Source: Shinisaurus crocodilurus (lineage: Eukaryota > Chordata > Lepidosauria > Squamata > Shinisauridae). From it: a DNA stretch of 64,000 nt. Both the position numbers and the translations under genes were made by a program. Below the pieces are notes generated by a model. The model was not told the origin of the DNA, ran no database searches, and saw nothing but the letters and a program-made list of their open reading frames with translations. Shown here one piece after another: positions 46,531-58,604 of this stretch. Where the stretch lies: assembly GCA_021292165.1 (NCBI GenBank), contig CM037879.1, positions 261,585,921-261,649,920 of the forward strand, in the 5' to 3' direction. How positions within the stretch are numbered: position 1 is the stretch's first letter; every line of letters starts with the position of its first letter.

Positions 46531-47637
46531 GGAGGGATTATACCCTAAAATGGTGGGGCAGGGGGAGAAGGTACCTTCCATGAGTGGAGGTCCACTCAGC
46601 AGGTGCTCCCATCTGATTTTTTTGGTCCCCCTTCACACCCATTCCCCCCACTAGGGTCCCCTGACCTGTGCAGTATTCAGTAGGCTGGAGGGGATGCCGT
46701 GGGAAGTGCGGACGGGGGAATCCGCTTCTGCCAGCCTTGTTGTACATGCCTAGCATACATATTGTAACAGCTCTCACACTGGGAAGTTTCTCAAAATCAT
46801 CTTAATTTATCTAGGAAAGTGAAAAAGAAATTAATTTTCCTTTTAACTGGAACAAAAAAAAGTCTCGGAGCAAGGCAAAAAAGGGAGAATGAACACTCTC
46901 TTCAAAAGGCATCGTGAAAAGAGTTGTGTGGCTTCAGAGTTATTTGGAAAGCCAAAGTTGGCTGCTGCTAGCACCTCTAGATTAGTTAAACTAACGGATT
47001 GCTAAACACACATTTGCCACAGATTTTGACTTTTTGCTTAATCCCACAGGGAAATGGGAACTTTATAGGAAGCAGAAAATCTCTTGCCTTTTCCCTCCCA
47101 ACAAGAAGTCAGCCTCAGTTTTTAGATAACAAAGCAAAGTACTGTATAGTTGGTAGAGATTTTTTTTTTTTAAGGGTGTATATAGCGCTGTTCTTTAAAA
47201 ATCCAGATTTGCCTATAAAACCACAGTGCTTTTAATACCAATAATTTTTACAAAAACTTTTGTGATAGATACATCAGAAGCACTGTATGGCAAGTGGATT
47301 GCACATTACTCGCAAAGTGGGAAAAGATTAATTCTTACCAAAAATACGCTGTAGCAATATACAGTATCAACAGGGAATATTTAAAGATATACCTGCTGAA
47401 GTTGTTTAGTTAACAAGTCTAACATTTGCTACTTAATAGAATCACAGTGAACCAGTACTGTATGTTATACTTCCTAGAAGAATAGTCGTCCCCCCCCAAG
47501 TTATAATAGATTCTGGTATAAAAAGGGAGGATTATATGTCCAATGTACTGTAGCCCTTCAATATTCAATAATTTGAGATATATAAAAATACAGCTTATAT
47601 ATAGTATTGCAGGCTCTCGAGCAGTCTACTACATTAA
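46531..47637. other. Intergenic stretch, unannotated
   Basis: AT-rich intergenic sequence between the two genes with no recognisable gene. Confidence 0.45.
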
Positions 47638-47759
47638 GGGTGCAATCCCATGCATGTTTAGACAGAAAAAAGTCCTACAACTCCCAGCATTCATGCTGGC
47701 TCGGGCATACTGGGACTTGTACGACTCTTTCCTGTCTAAACACGCATAGGATTGTGCCC
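47638..47759. mobile_element. Harbinger-like palindromic MITE, short family, copy 4
   Basis: Flanked by TAA at 47635-47637 and 47760-47762. Left end GGGTGCAATCCCATGCATGT, right end CGCATAGGATTGTGCCC. Confidence 0.85.
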
Positions 47760-47989
47760 TAAAATGCTCTGACAACTTCCATAAAAATGATTAAGTTGAT
47801 ACCCTTCCAGATGCCAGTCCAGGACTATGTTGCTGCTTTTAATATCCAAATGGTTTGGGACTACAAAGACTGCATAAGGTAGGGGTCAAAAACCAGAGAG
47901 CCCAGGACAAATTTGAAAATTCCCATCTCCCTGCAGCCCTCCCAACTGCCAACCCAGGAGCAAAATTGGGAGATGGACGGAATGATAAC

Positions 47990-48468
47990 ATTTTATTAGC
48001 AAGCCATTTTAGAAAGGAGGGTGATGGTGGTGGTTAGGGGCCTAGTATTTTAGTTCAGATTCAGTCTGAACTACAAATTTTGGTTTCATTGCACTGAAGG
48101 CTTTGGAGTAAGCATATTAAAAATCTGAAAGAGACATACTAGTAGTTAATCGGCAAGGATTTCCCCCATATATCACAAGTGGTCACGCAGGAGAAAATAT
48201 TTACAGTAAACAAGTGCAATACATGTTACAATCCATCATTATAAACAGAATTAATCCTTTCAAACATACATATATATGTATTTATAATTTAGTAACTTTG
48301 CAGTGATTCAGGGGAACTTTTATTTGAATATACTCTCTGTGGTCTTAGACACAAACATTTATCGCTCTCATTAACAGTCATTGTTGTAAGCTAATAACTG
48401 TTCAGAAGAACAACAATCACAGTATAAATACTGCAGAAAAAGGAAGGAACAAAGGAGGGCTAAACAGT
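47990..48468 (-). other. TCP11L2: Probable TCP11L2 3' UTR
   Basis: Sequence after the stop codon. Candidate AATAAA signals on the minus strand lie near 48319-48324 and 47992-47997. Which one is used cannot be told from sequence. Confidence 0.5.
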
Positions 48469-48713
48469 TCAGTTAGTAGAAGGTGCAAGTTCTGCTTTGT
48501 TTGCTTCTGCCTCACTGAAAAGCAGTTTCCGAAAAATATTTGCATAGAATGGTCCATACACCTGTTTATTAAGGTTAACGATGCTGGCATACTGCGTTCC
48601 AATAGCCTCTATCTCAGACTGAATCACGGCAAGGCCTCCTGGAATTGCAGGCATAGATTTTTGAGAGCATGGAGAAGCAAGCAAGCTCCTCATGTACAAA
48701 TTAATTCGTTTAT
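48469..48713 (-). CDS. TCP11L2: TCP11L2 last coding exon
   Basis: 245 nt ending with TGA at 48469-48471. It starts with AT completing an aspartate codon (G|AT), then KRINLYMRSLLASP, and ends KLLFSEAEANKAELAPSTN. The acceptor is CCCCAG before 48713. The helix-rich C-terminus (VIQSEIEAIGTQYASIVNLN KQVYGPFY) is typical of the family. Confidence 0.9.
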
Positions 48714-49929
48714 CTGGGGAGGGAAAAAGACACATCACACAATTAGACATTTTCCTTGCATCATTCTGTACAGATAGCAAAACATTCTAAATATGAATGA
48801 CACAGACCCCTTCACATGTTCATGGCATGAAAGGGGTCCATACACAGAATGGGGCAGAAGGGCCTCATCACTGGGCCCGCCCCCAACATCCACACACTAG
48901 ATGTGGACATCTGAGCCAGGGACGCCTACGTGTGGAGACCTCTGCACACGTAGGACTTCCCCGGGTTTTAGCTCCCTGGGAAGCCTACCATGCGCAGAGG
49001 TCCATGTGTGCATAGGCTTCCCTGGTTCAGATGTCCACACCTAGGGTGAAGATGTTGAGGCCAGGTCCAGTTACTATTTTCTGTTAACTTTAAGCAATGT
49101 TCTGCATTGCTACAGTAGCCTTCAGAAGGTTTCTGCATTTTCTGTAAAGCTAAATTTAACTTGGGGCTTAATGTTCACGTGCACACATTTCCTGCACCGA
49201 GGTTTGGGTTATGATGACATTTCTCCAAGTAGACCTTGGGGTGGGTGGGGTGGGATAGTCCCAGAGGTCAGGCCAACTACGACTAGCTTTCTCCTCTTTT
49301 GATTGTCCCATTGTATTTCTGCCCCAGTCCAAGCAGTCTCGGAGTAGACTGTAGTGAGTGGCATATTATCCCCCAGTCAGGTACTTTGACTGGGGAAATA
49401 CAATGGACTCAAAGGGAGAACTATCCGTACTCCACTTGTTTCAGATACTGCAAGTATTCCTCAGGACTAGCACCCGTCTGTCGTTATCATGGGGTATAAA
49501 AAACAACCACAACAAATGCTCTTTAAAATACGTGGCCATTTGATCGTGAATATATATGAGAGGATGCCTCTGAACCCAAGAGGATGCCTCTGAAACAGAA
49601 TCCCTGCCATTTAGCTAACTTCAGTAAAAAAGGACAGTGACGTCCCTTAAGAGTCCTCAGGGAGTCAGTCCCCTTCAGTTGTTAAGCAATCACACAGCCT
49701 TCTTTGCTCTCTGGAACTGGCAAAATGGACCCAGGCAAGGCCAGAGAGTGTTGGCAGCAAACGTCACCAGACATAAACAGCATAGACATAAATAGGTAAA
49801 GAAAAGCCCGTTCACTGAATGTGTGCAGCGGGATGGCCAGAGAGAGTGCACCCCTCACACTGCATGCGCGTTCACGGAATGCTTGAACAGAGTCTGCATG
49901 TGTACAGCTGTTACATGCGCTACACCAGC
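48714..49929 (-). other. TCP11L2 last intron, part
   Basis: No exon or named repeat is apparent. A local inverted similarity exists between about 48900-48960 (ACGTGTGGAGACCTCTGCAC) and 48985-49030. Confidence 0.45.
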
Positions 49930-50045
49930 CTGGCCTGGCCTAGTCCAGATGTGTGGGACTACAACTCCCATCATCCCCAGCCAACATAGTTGATGGGAGT
50001 CGTAGTCCAACACTTCAGGAGGGTGCCGGGTTGGGGAAGGCTGGT
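49930..50045. mobile_element. hAT-like MITE, palindromic
   Basis: CTGGCCTAGTCCAGATGTGT, CTACAACTCCCATCATCCCC, and the inverted arm TTGATGGGAGTCGTAGTCCA to GGGTTGGGGAAGGCTG. Same family as 40604-40716. Confidence 0.65.
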
Positions 50046-50410
50046 CTACACAGTCAGAGAACCCGTGCTGCCGATCAGGTTCCCAGCTGTGTGGACAAAG
50101 TCCTCTGTGTGTATACAGTAGTAAGCCCAGGGGCCCCATGGGGGGGGGGAAGGGCGGAGCTTGCTGTGCTTGCCCCCATTGATCTGGGACCGTTCCAGCC
50201 TCCATCACTGATTTTGGATTCTCTGTTGCCAAGAGCTAGAGGAGCTCCCACTTCACAATAGGAGCAAAGGGTTGCCTTTTTCAGGCTAAACATATCCAAT
50301 ATAGTGATCGGAAGGGTTTTTTTTAAATTTTGTCTGAAATCACAACTATATTTAAACATACACTTAATGTTAAGATACTGGGAGAGAGTCCCAAGAGTTA
50401 AATTACTAAC

Positions 50411-50583
50411 CAATTAAGGAGCTGATAGGATTGTCTTCCTCAATGATGCTGCAGAGCTGACCCACTAAATTTGACTGAATTTCCTTATTTAGTGGTGGAA
50501 AGCCCCTCTCAGTTAGTGATCTGTTTATTTCACTGCATGTCTGAATACCTATTGCATTAAGTGCTTCTTTTAAATCAAAAGTC
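50411..50583 (-). CDS. TCP11L2: TCP11L2 penultimate coding exon
   Basis: 173 nt. It starts with G completing a lysine codon, then TFDLKEALNAIGIQTCSEIN to EEDNPISSLI, and ends with G of a split aspartate codon. The acceptor is TGGCAG before 50583 and the donor GTTAGT after 50411. Confidence 0.9.
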
Positions 50584-50732
50584 CTGCCAAAAAAAGAAAA
50601 GCGGGGGGGGGGGGGGGAGAAAGTTAACTATCAGATACTGCTTCTGATCCCCCCCCCCAATTTAGTACTTTTCAGTAATTCCCCACACTCAAACCCATGC
50701 CTTAGTTTACTTCTTTTTAAAAAACAACTTAC

Positions 50733-50914
50733 TTCTTATTCATTCCTTCAAGCAGAACAAAGGAAATCCTCTTTTGTTTCTCAACGAACTCTGGAATGAC
50801 CTCAATAGCTGCAGTTACCAGGTTGTTTGTTATGAGAGAGATACAGGCTACAATCTTCAGCTGATTCAGTTTTTCCGATAACTGCCGAAGGCGACTTTCA
50901 TCTGGCATTAGTGT
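50733..50914 (-). CDS. TCP11L2: TCP11L2 internal coding exon
   Basis: 182 nt, phase 0 start: TLMPDESRLRQLSEKLNQLK to LLEGMNK, then AA of a split lysine codon. The acceptor is TTCCAG before 50914 and the donor GTAAGT after 50733. The RL-x-QL-x-LxQLxxVAxxxL pattern is characteristic of TCP11 proteins. Confidence 0.92.
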
Positions 50915-51715
50915 CTGGAACAGATGTTTAGAGAAAAACATGTCATTTATAAGCCATCAAACCTCCAATAAGATTTAATATAAAATAAGTCTTTACCAGG
51001 AGTTCAGGTTTTTTTTTTGTCAAAGGAGTTCATTTAGCCAGGACAAGAATTGGCTTCCGAGGAAAATAGCTACCAGGCATCCTACTGTGTTCAAAAAAGC
51101 CTGTGCTATAAAACGCAACATTTCCATGTTCACTTTCACTGTGTTCTTATATATGTAACAGTGAACTGCACCTCCACCTCAACTATGTCAATCTTACTTG
51201 ATACATCAGTGGCTCCCATCAGTTTCTATGGGAGAGAGTAAAACAAAGCCAATCAGAGTCAAATCTTTCATTAGTAGCTAATAACTACCAGAAATGTGGG
51301 GTGGAAAATTTTCCATTTCATATATTCACTAGTAACCATGAACGGATGCCAACTGCAAATACAATAAGAGGCAACTCTGGCAGTTTCAGAGTTGTAAATG
51401 AGTGGTTGGCAACATCCTGCGAAGTTCTTTAGGTTGCTAACATTTATTAGTGTGTCAATAGTTTTCAGTACCTTCGTTTCCCGCCCCCCTTAAATTTAAA
51501 CAATGTAAGAAAAGTACGTGCTACTGTCTTTGAATTTTTACAAGTATTCCAATAAAAAAAATCTACATAATATTTAAATCACATTAAGTGTGCTTTAATT
51601 CCCACCCACCCCCAAACATTACAGGTCATATACTTGTGGTGTATTGGGGGGGGGGATTAACATGGGGTACTTTTTTAATATAGCTTTGTTGGTTACTAAA
51701 TACAAGTAAAATAAA
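50915..51715 (-). other. TCP11L2 intron, unannotated stretch
   Basis: AT-rich, with poly-T and poly-C/G runs. No gene or named repeat seen. Confidence 0.45.
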
Positions 51716-51835
51716 TAGGCTCTCACAGGATTGTTGTGAGGATAAAATGGAGAGGAGGATTATGTAAACTGCCTTGGGTTCCTTGCAGGAAAAAAGGCGG
51801 GGTATAAATATAATAAATAAATAAATAAATACTCT
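51716..51835 (+). repeat. CORE-type SINE, 3' part
   Basis: TAGGCTCTCACAGGATTGTTGTGAGG region, TAAACTGCCTTGGGTTCC and a tail of AATAAATAAATAAAT. The tRNA-like head is missing. Confidence 0.65.
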
Positions 51836-53364
51836 ATGGCATCTGGAAATTTTCTGATGCAAACTACTCTATGCAAATTAACCTAATTTCAAAATTGAAA
51901 ATCTTCCAGACAACCCACATCAATTACAACTACCATATCAAACTCAAGGCATGCATTGCTATAATTCAAGGAAAAGTTTAAAAGGTCATTGACAAGAGAG
52001 AGATATGGCTATGCTGAGCTTAATAGCGGACAGGACAGGCGGTCTTGTGGTCCTGCACACGACCCCTAAAATATATATTTTTTAAAGTGTGAACATGTTA
52101 CTGCATTCGTAAGTGCTCAGAAACTTACATCCCTTTGGCAATCTGATGTGGTGGTGGTGGTGGTGGTGGTAGGGAGAGCTTCCCTTGTAAGCCAGCAATC
52201 CCAGTGGACTGATTGCAGAAAAAAAGGTGCTGATGTAGGGGGGTACAAAGATTTCTACCTCAAAGGCCCCTGGGATACATGCCGGCAGCAGCCAGGAGGA
52301 CTGAGAGGGAGTGAGAGAGAAACAAGCCGCAGCAAGTCACCGAGCAGGCGATAGTCTGTCAGGAGTAATAGATAAGCCACCCACCATGGCTTATACTCAG
52401 GGTGGCTTAACGTGCAAACTTGCCCAATGAGAATGACTGAATAGGGATAGATTCTCACAATCATCTTGTTGAGTGTACATAGAGTGTGAACGCACATTCA
52501 AGAGAGAGATGCAATCCTTGCATATCCTTTTCTCAGCACACAGAAAGTAAGAGCAAGGATTGGGGCCCTTGTGCTGCATTTCTGCTTTCAGAAAGGTGGA
52601 GTGAGGCCCTGATCCTTCTGCTCCCCACAACTGCACGTTCTATCCCCACCCCACCCAAATTCTCTGAGGGTCAAACTGCACGTTACTTTAAAAGATGTAG
52701 CTAGCTTCCCCCCCCCCCTTTCTTTTTAAACTCAAAAGTAATCTCATGAGACCTCATATAGATCAGGGGCTTTAACCATTTGCCCTATGCCTGCAATTTA
52801 CATTATAACTGGGCAATATAAATTGGAGGCATGTGGGCCCTGATCCAGACTGGGACCACTGGGGTGGGGGCAAAGGTTTAAAGTCTCCCTACCCCCCACC
52901 CCCATGCTAGAGTCCCAATCTGTGTAGTAACATGTAGTCTCACCTTGTGAGGTCACATTCCATAACTAAAGGAACGGGCCTTGTACACAGAAGCACTCTA
53001 ATAGAATTTATCTGAGAATCTTAGAGTACTGGCAGCATTCGAGCTTCAGAGTGAAACTGAGCATGCTGGACAAAACCTTGCCAGCAGTTGCTGCCATAGG
53101 CTTTCATGGGGCAGAAAAACCTTAATAACTTTTTGCTCAGAACTTCACCAAACCAATGGAAGGCACAGCTCCTCAACAAGCCTGACTAATGTACATCAAT
53201 AGTTTTCACCAATATCTGAGAGAGAGAGAGAGAGATGATATGCCGAGCCACAGCATCCCACCCCAACCCTTTTTTCCAGGGCACCATAATTATCTTCAGG
53301 TGGAGCAACATTGGGAGCCCAACCAGCTGGTCTCCATCCCAGAACAATATTCCACAAAATAATG
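51836..53364 (-). other. TCP11L2 intron, unannotated stretch
   Basis: It contains a (GTG)n run at 52147-52171 and a (GA)n run at 53219-53236. No gene is recognisable; the short frames on both strands lack known domains. Confidence 0.4.
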
Positions 53365-53535
53365 ACTGGATTCGTATGACATGACAACCAACCGCGGCTT
53401 ATAAGCCATGATGGGGTGTCGGGAGAACCTGGGATAGGTTTGTCAGGTTGGCTTATAAGTCAACCTGACACGCCATGGCTTGTAGTAGGGTCTCTTTGAC
53501 CCACAATGGGTTGTCGTGTCATCCGAACCCGGACG
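53365..53535. mobile_element. Palindromic MITE, related to 36838-37056
   Basis: Left arm GACTGGATTCGTATGACATG, right arm GGTTGTCGTGTCATCCGAAC. Inner inverted pair GGTTTGTCAGGTTGGCTTAT and AAGTCAACCTGACACGCC. Confidence 0.6.
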
Positions 53536-53889
53536 ATACAACCCATCGTGGGCCCAGCCCTACTGCAAGCAAGCCACTTGGCAAGAGCAGCAAGCGGCGG
53601 CAGTGTAGGGTGAAGACTGGATTGGTTCAGCCGGCTTGACAGCTGGCTGAATCGATTGCAGCTCCCCCACCCCCGCTCTGCGGCGGAAACCTTGGTGCTC
53701 CTGTGGGGTGTCCCCTGGTACAAATGCGGGAAGACCGAGGGTGGAGAAGGGGGAGGGAAGGGGATCCTACCCACGACGCACCCCATCATCTGTTGGGCAC
53801 ATTTTGGGTAGGGTGGCTTACTGCGTTATGCAAACCGTCTCATTGTGTCATTGGACCAAAATGCAATTCCTGCTACCTCCCAATTAGTG

Positions 53890-54530
53890 CATCTTCTTTA
53901 ATTTATACCCTACCTTTCCAATAAAAAAATGTGCTCAAGGCAGCTAATAATAAATAATAGATAAAATTAAAATAAATGTAAATACAATTTTTGTGCTTTA
54001 TTGGTTTTATGATGTTGTAATGGTTTTAATCTTTGCTGCTGGATTTATTCTGCACTGGTTTTAGTTTTTGTCTAAATGTTTGTACTTTGTTTTTAATGCA
54101 CTGTACGCTGCCCCGAACACTTCAGTTATTGTGCAGTTTAAGAGTAGAGTAAATAATAAAATAATAATTGAGATGTTGTTAAAACCCAACAGATAAAAAC
54201 CCACCAATAAGAAATGAACAGCACCCACCAGATGAAAACCAACTTTAGCAGCAAGTCACCTTAAATGCCAAAAGTGTCTACACAAAAGTGTCTTTGTCTG
54301 CCAGCAGATGGGTCACAGAGATGGAGCTAGCTTGGCCTCCCTCGGTGGGGAGTTACAGAACCTGGGGGCTGCCACTAAAAAGGCCCTCTCTTGTGTTCAC
54401 CAAGTGTACCTCTGATAGAGGTGGGATAGAGAGAAGGGCCTCTCTGAGGGTCTTAAAACTCATGCAGGCTCATCTGAAAGAAGGCAGTCGCATAATGCAG
54501 TTGCGAATGGCATGTGTTGCAGGTTCCTAT
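53890..54530 (+). mobile_element. L2-like LINE 3' ends, fragments
   Basis: 53890-54165 has ATTTATACCCTACCTTTCC and ACTGTACGCTGCCCCGAA with AATAAT-rich tails, as in L2-type 3' ends. 54300-54500 (GGGGAGTTACAGAACCTGGG, AAAAGGCCCTCTCTTG) resembles the minus-strand block at 61360-61490. The assignment is tentative. Confidence 0.45.
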
Positions 54531-54871
54531 TGGATATCACCTGTGATGTCACTAACAAGGAGTCACGACTCTCCACTTCTCTTGTGCATATGTCATTTTG
54601 TGGACTTTGAAATATTGTTTAAAAAGCATATTTAAAAGTTGAGCATTGCCCTGATGTACAATCCCAGCACTCAAGCGTTCACTTGGCTATTCACCCTTCC
54701 TCCCCTCCACAAACCTACTCCCTCCTGCCCACTTTCAGCAAGGCCACTTTTATCACACAGAGACAGGATACAATGCTCTGGGTGCTGGATGTGTGCTGGC
54801 ATGGTCAAAAGACCTAAGTGGGAAGGGAAGCTTTAAAAGGCCACAAACAGCGAGCAAAATTTGTGTTTTAC

Positions 54872-55062
54872 CTCAGGAATAGGTTTTTTCTGATAATCCC
54901 ACTGCAATAGTTTCAAGTAGCTGTTTGTTAGCACCAAATTGGGGCTCAAATTCGGTTTAGAGATCCCATAAGCACCAGGAGACGAAGGCATTTCACAGGA
55001 AGCAGAAGATAATTCATCCTGAATACATTCCCATATCCATTCTGTTGTCAAGTCCAGGGCAC
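54872..55062 (-). CDS. TCP11L2: TCP11L2 internal coding exon
   Basis: 191 nt. It starts with GT completing a serine codon (A|GT), then ALDLTTEWIWECIQDELSSA to DYQKKPIPE, ending in phase 0. The acceptor is ATAAG before 55062 and the donor GTAAAA after 54872. It contains a serine/proline-rich segment typical of the variable middle of TCP11 proteins. Confidence 0.9.
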
Positions 55063-55440
55063 CTTATAATTCCAATACAAAGAAAGAGAGAGAGAGAGAG
55101 AGAAACTATAGTGCTTGTTTTACATGAGAGCATTCCGCTTGCTACAGGTAATAATTACATAGCCGAGCATAAACCTATGGGGAGGGGCACACACAACCCC
55201 AGAGCCCTACTCACAAAAAGAAGGTGGAAACTGAGAATTGGACAAAGGAACCGAAAAGTTAGATTATTTGACCAAGGCCACTTCATGGCACACTGGTCGG
55301 AATTCTGCCTACACGGTGCAACAGCTATCACGTCACTCCCCTACAGGACACAGGAGACACTCACAGTGCAAAGAGAGCAGGCAGTCTCGTGATTTAGGCA
55401 CTGTCAGTGCACTTTCTGCCCATACAACATGACACAATAG

Positions 55441-56320
55441 AAGCTGAACCCCGACAAGACCGAGGTACTTCTGGTGGGGGACAAGGGAAGGTTAGGGGAT
55501 GTTGACCTGGTGCTGAATGGGGTACATCTACCCCTGAAGGACCAGGTCCGCAGCTTGGGGGTCATTCTAGACTCCCAGCTGTCCATGGAGGCTCAGGTGG
55601 CAGCTGTGAGCCGGGCGGCGCTGTATCAACTCCATCTGATACGGCAGCTGCGCCCCTACCTTCCTAATCACCTGCTCCCATCAGTGGTTCATGCCTTGGT
55701 CTCCTCTCGCCTAGACTACTGTAATGCGCTCTACGTGGGGTTACCCTTGAAGACGGTCCGGAAGCTTCAGCTGGTACAGAACGCGGCGGCTCGCCTGATT
55801 AAGGGCAGCCGCCGGCGTGATCACATCACGCCAGTGCTTAAAGAGTTGCACTGGCTACCAGTTGCTTGCCGAGCCGAATTCAAGGTGTTGGTTTTGACCT
55901 TTAAAACCCTACACGGCTCCGGCCCAGCTTATCTCAAGGAGCGCCTCCAGCAACATCAAGTAGGCCGCTCAACAAGGTCTGCCACGGACGGCCTTCTCCT
56001 TATCCCATCAGCCAGAGCAGCCAGGCTGGTGGGGACTAGGAAGAGGGCCTTCTCTGTGGCGGCCCCCACATTATGGAACTCCCTCCCTAGTGACCTTCGC
56101 CATGCCCCCTCCGTGATGAGCTTCCGCCGTGCATTAAAAACATGGCTGTTCAGGCGGGAATATGGGGTGGGTTAGGTTTTTAATGAGAATTTTTTTATAT
56201 TGTTTTAATTATTATATTTTATTGTGTTTTATTGTATTTTAATTGTACATCGCCCAGGGTGGCCGGGTGACCGGCCAGATGGGCGATTGATAAATGTAAT
56301 AAATAAATAAATAATAAATA
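55441..56320 (+). mobile_element. L2 LINE 3' end with open RT C-terminal frame
   Basis: The frame 55474-56175 (233 codons, first Met) continues upstream in frame from KLNPDKTEVLLVGD. Recognisable L2-type motifs are LGVILDSQL, SRLDYCNALYVGLP, LQLVQNAAARLIKG, RRDHITPVLKELHWLPV and LWNSLPSDLR. The 3' end is ATCGCCCAGGGTGGCC to AATAAATAAATAA. It is a 5'-truncated copy without internal stops, in TCP11L2 antisense orientation. Confidence 0.88.
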
Positions 56321-56454
56321 ATATTGTAACAGTGCAGGAAGCCAGGGTCTGATCTGGAAGAATGACCAAGTCTCTCTCTCTCTCTCTCCCCCCGCCCCAG
56401 CATAAACGACAACAAGCAACTTGTGCAGGAGCTATGGTTTCAACCATTACAAGC

Positions 56455-56621
56455 AAGTCTTATACATGAGCTCTCCCACTCTGGAGGCATTCAAGGTGCG
56501 GCTGGACAGCCATCTGTCGGGGATGCTTTGACCTGGATTCCTGCATTGAGCAGGGGGTTGGGACTTGATGGCCTTGTAGGCCCCTTCCAACTCTACTTTT
56601 CTATGATTCTATGATTCTATG
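56455..56621 (+). mobile_element. CR1 LINE 3' end
   Basis: CACTCTGGAGGCATTCAAGG, GGCTGGACAGCCATCTGTC, GCCTTGTAGGCCCCTTCCAA and then three units of the ATTCTATG terminal repeat, which is diagnostic of CR1. Confidence 0.88.
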
Positions 56622-56710
56622 TGACATGTCTGAAATCTATATTAAAACAAGACAATCCATAGTGGATCACAAAGACTATGCTTGAGCATCCTTCTCCAGA
56701 ATGTTCTGCC

Positions 56711-56950
56711 CTATTTTTATTTATTTTATTTTATTATTACATTTATAGCTCGTGTTTTTTCCTCTTCCAAGGAACCCAAGGCAGCTTACATGGTCCTCCT
56801 CCTTTCCATTTTATCTTCACAACAACCCTGTGAAGCAGGTTAGGCTGAGAGTCAGTGATTGGCCCAAAGTCACCCAGTGAGCTTCATGGCCCCGTGGAGC
56901 CTAGAACCCAGGACTCCCAAATCCAACACTCTAACCCATTTCATTGTATC
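56711..56950 (-). repeat. CORE-type SINE, minus strand
   Basis: It begins with the inverted tail (TTATTATTACATTTATAG), then AAGGAACCCAAGGCAGCTTA, GAGAGTCAGTGATTGGCCCA, and ends CCAACACTCTAACCCATTTC (inverted head). Confidence 0.75.
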
Positions 56951-56982
56951 AGACTTTCACAATAAAGTTCAAACTTTATGAG

Positions 56983-57215
56983 AGCCAGTGTGGTGTAGTG
57001 GTTAGAGTGTTGGACTTGGGACTGGGGAGATGCAGGTTCTAGTCCCCACTCCGCCATGACTTTGGGTGACTTTGGGCCAGTTACTGACTCTCATCCTAAC
57101 CTACCTCACAGGGTTGTTGTGAGGATAAAATGGGGAGGAGCAGGCGAATTATGTAAGCCGCCTTGGGTTCCTTGCAGGAAAAACAGTGGGACATAAATGT
57201 AAATAAATAAATAAA
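56983..57215 (+). repeat. CORE-type SINE, plus strand
   Basis: GCCAGTGTGGTGTAGTGGTT head to a (AAAT)n tail, facing the minus-strand copy head to head with about 32 bp between. Confidence 0.8.
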
Positions 57216-57894
57216 CAAGCTTAAGCATTCAGGGATGCCAGCCCCAGTGTGTGGGCTACCTATATATTACCGGTTCTCCTTCCTGTCAGTTATTTTCTAA
57301 ACAGCCACATAACAATAATTCCTTTGTGGATTTACAGCAGTGAAACATTATTTCTACTGTAATTTGGCTGTGGTGCTAAAGTTCATTGGGGCACCCCTAC
57401 TCATTACATAGCATGGGGAGGAAAGGGCACCTGCTATTCTTGCATATTATTTGAGGCATGCACCCAGTAGCAGAGTTTCAAGTCTGTCTGCCTGAGATTT
57501 CAGGAACTTTACTACACCTGTATTTGATAAGCAAATTAGAAGAGCATTTTCTTTTTAATGCAAGGAAGTAAATTTTGGATCATTCTTATGCTTCAGTATC
57601 CATGCATACTCCCAACCCTGCCTTTTGTTTCAAGTAGCAGCTCTAGGATTGGATGTGGATCTTCTTAAAAAGAAAAGAAAAGGCGACACCTTGCCTCCAA
57701 TGCAACGCTGGATAAGGAACTTGCATGGAAAATGTAAACGCATATATTCTGAGGGCAGAAGTAACTCCTGCGTTCCTGCCAATCTCCCACAATCAAATTC
57801 CTTAATAAATATTACATCAGAGACTGATGAAGAAAAAAAGCTTGTGCTTCTTCTCCTGCTGCTTTTTAAGAACACATGAAACTGTTCTCTAGGA

Positions 57895-58025
57895 CAGTGT
57901 TCTCCAACTTTGGGTCCCCAGATGTTTTTGGCCTACAACTCCCAGCATGGCCCAGCTATGCTGGCTGGGGCATGCTGGGAGTTGTAGGCCAAAAACATCT
58001 GGGGACCCAAGGTTGGAGAACACTG
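57895..58025. mobile_element. hAT MITE with 8-bp duplication (131 bp)
   Basis: Palindrome CAGTGTTCTCCAACTTTGGG ... GGTTGGAGAACACTG, flanked by CTCTAGGA at 57887-57894 and 58026-58033. Same family as 36104-36238. Confidence 0.9.
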
Positions 58026-58049
58026 CTCTAGGAAGCTCAGAGTCAGCCC

Positions 58050-58400
58050 TACCATTAGGACGGGGGCGGGGGGGGGGGGAGACGGGGGCCTCTTTCAGCT
58101 TGAGGACTGAATTCAGCTGCAAAAAAGCCATATCCCAGTGGTGGGTGGGGCCAAAGGCAAAGGGGGCAGAACCAAGGGCAAAAGGGGTGGAGCCAAAAAT
58201 TTAAAAATACCTGCTTATCGTGGTTTAAAGTTCTTACTGCCAGTAACTAAACCTTAGGAGAGGCATTTCAAACATTGAGAAAAGGGGGGACAACAACGAC
58301 TACACAAAAGCCAGGAAACCACCACTCGATTGATGGTTGGGGGGGAAGGGGTGGGGCCAGGCAAAGGAGGCATGGCCATTTGGGAAACCCTTGCAGACAA
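58050..58400. mobile_element. hAT-like element, reverse copy
   Basis: CTGCCAGTAACTAAACCTTA, GGAGAGGCATTTCAAA and AGCCAGGAAACCACCACTCG are the complements of landmarks in 1388-1710. Confidence 0.5.
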
Positions 58401-58530
58401 TGCAGCCTGCATCCAGAACGTAATTCCTTTAGTTAATTGTGTTGGTCAGGTGAGGTATCAGGCCATGAGCGTTCACACAGCTTGCAGGTCTCTCACCCGC
58501 TGAATAAGCATAGGAGGAGACACTCTAGAT

Positions 58531-58604
58531 CAGTGTTCTCCAACCTTGGGCCCCCAGATGTTTTTGGCCTACAACTCCCAGCATGCCCCAGCCAGCATGC
58601 CCTG
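58531..58604. mobile_element. hAT MITE, deleted right arm (74 bp)
   Basis: The left end CAGTGTTCTCCAACCTTGGG is intact, the right arm is cut to ATGCCCTG. It is flanked by CTCTAGAT at 58523-58530 and 58605-58612. Confidence 0.85.
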
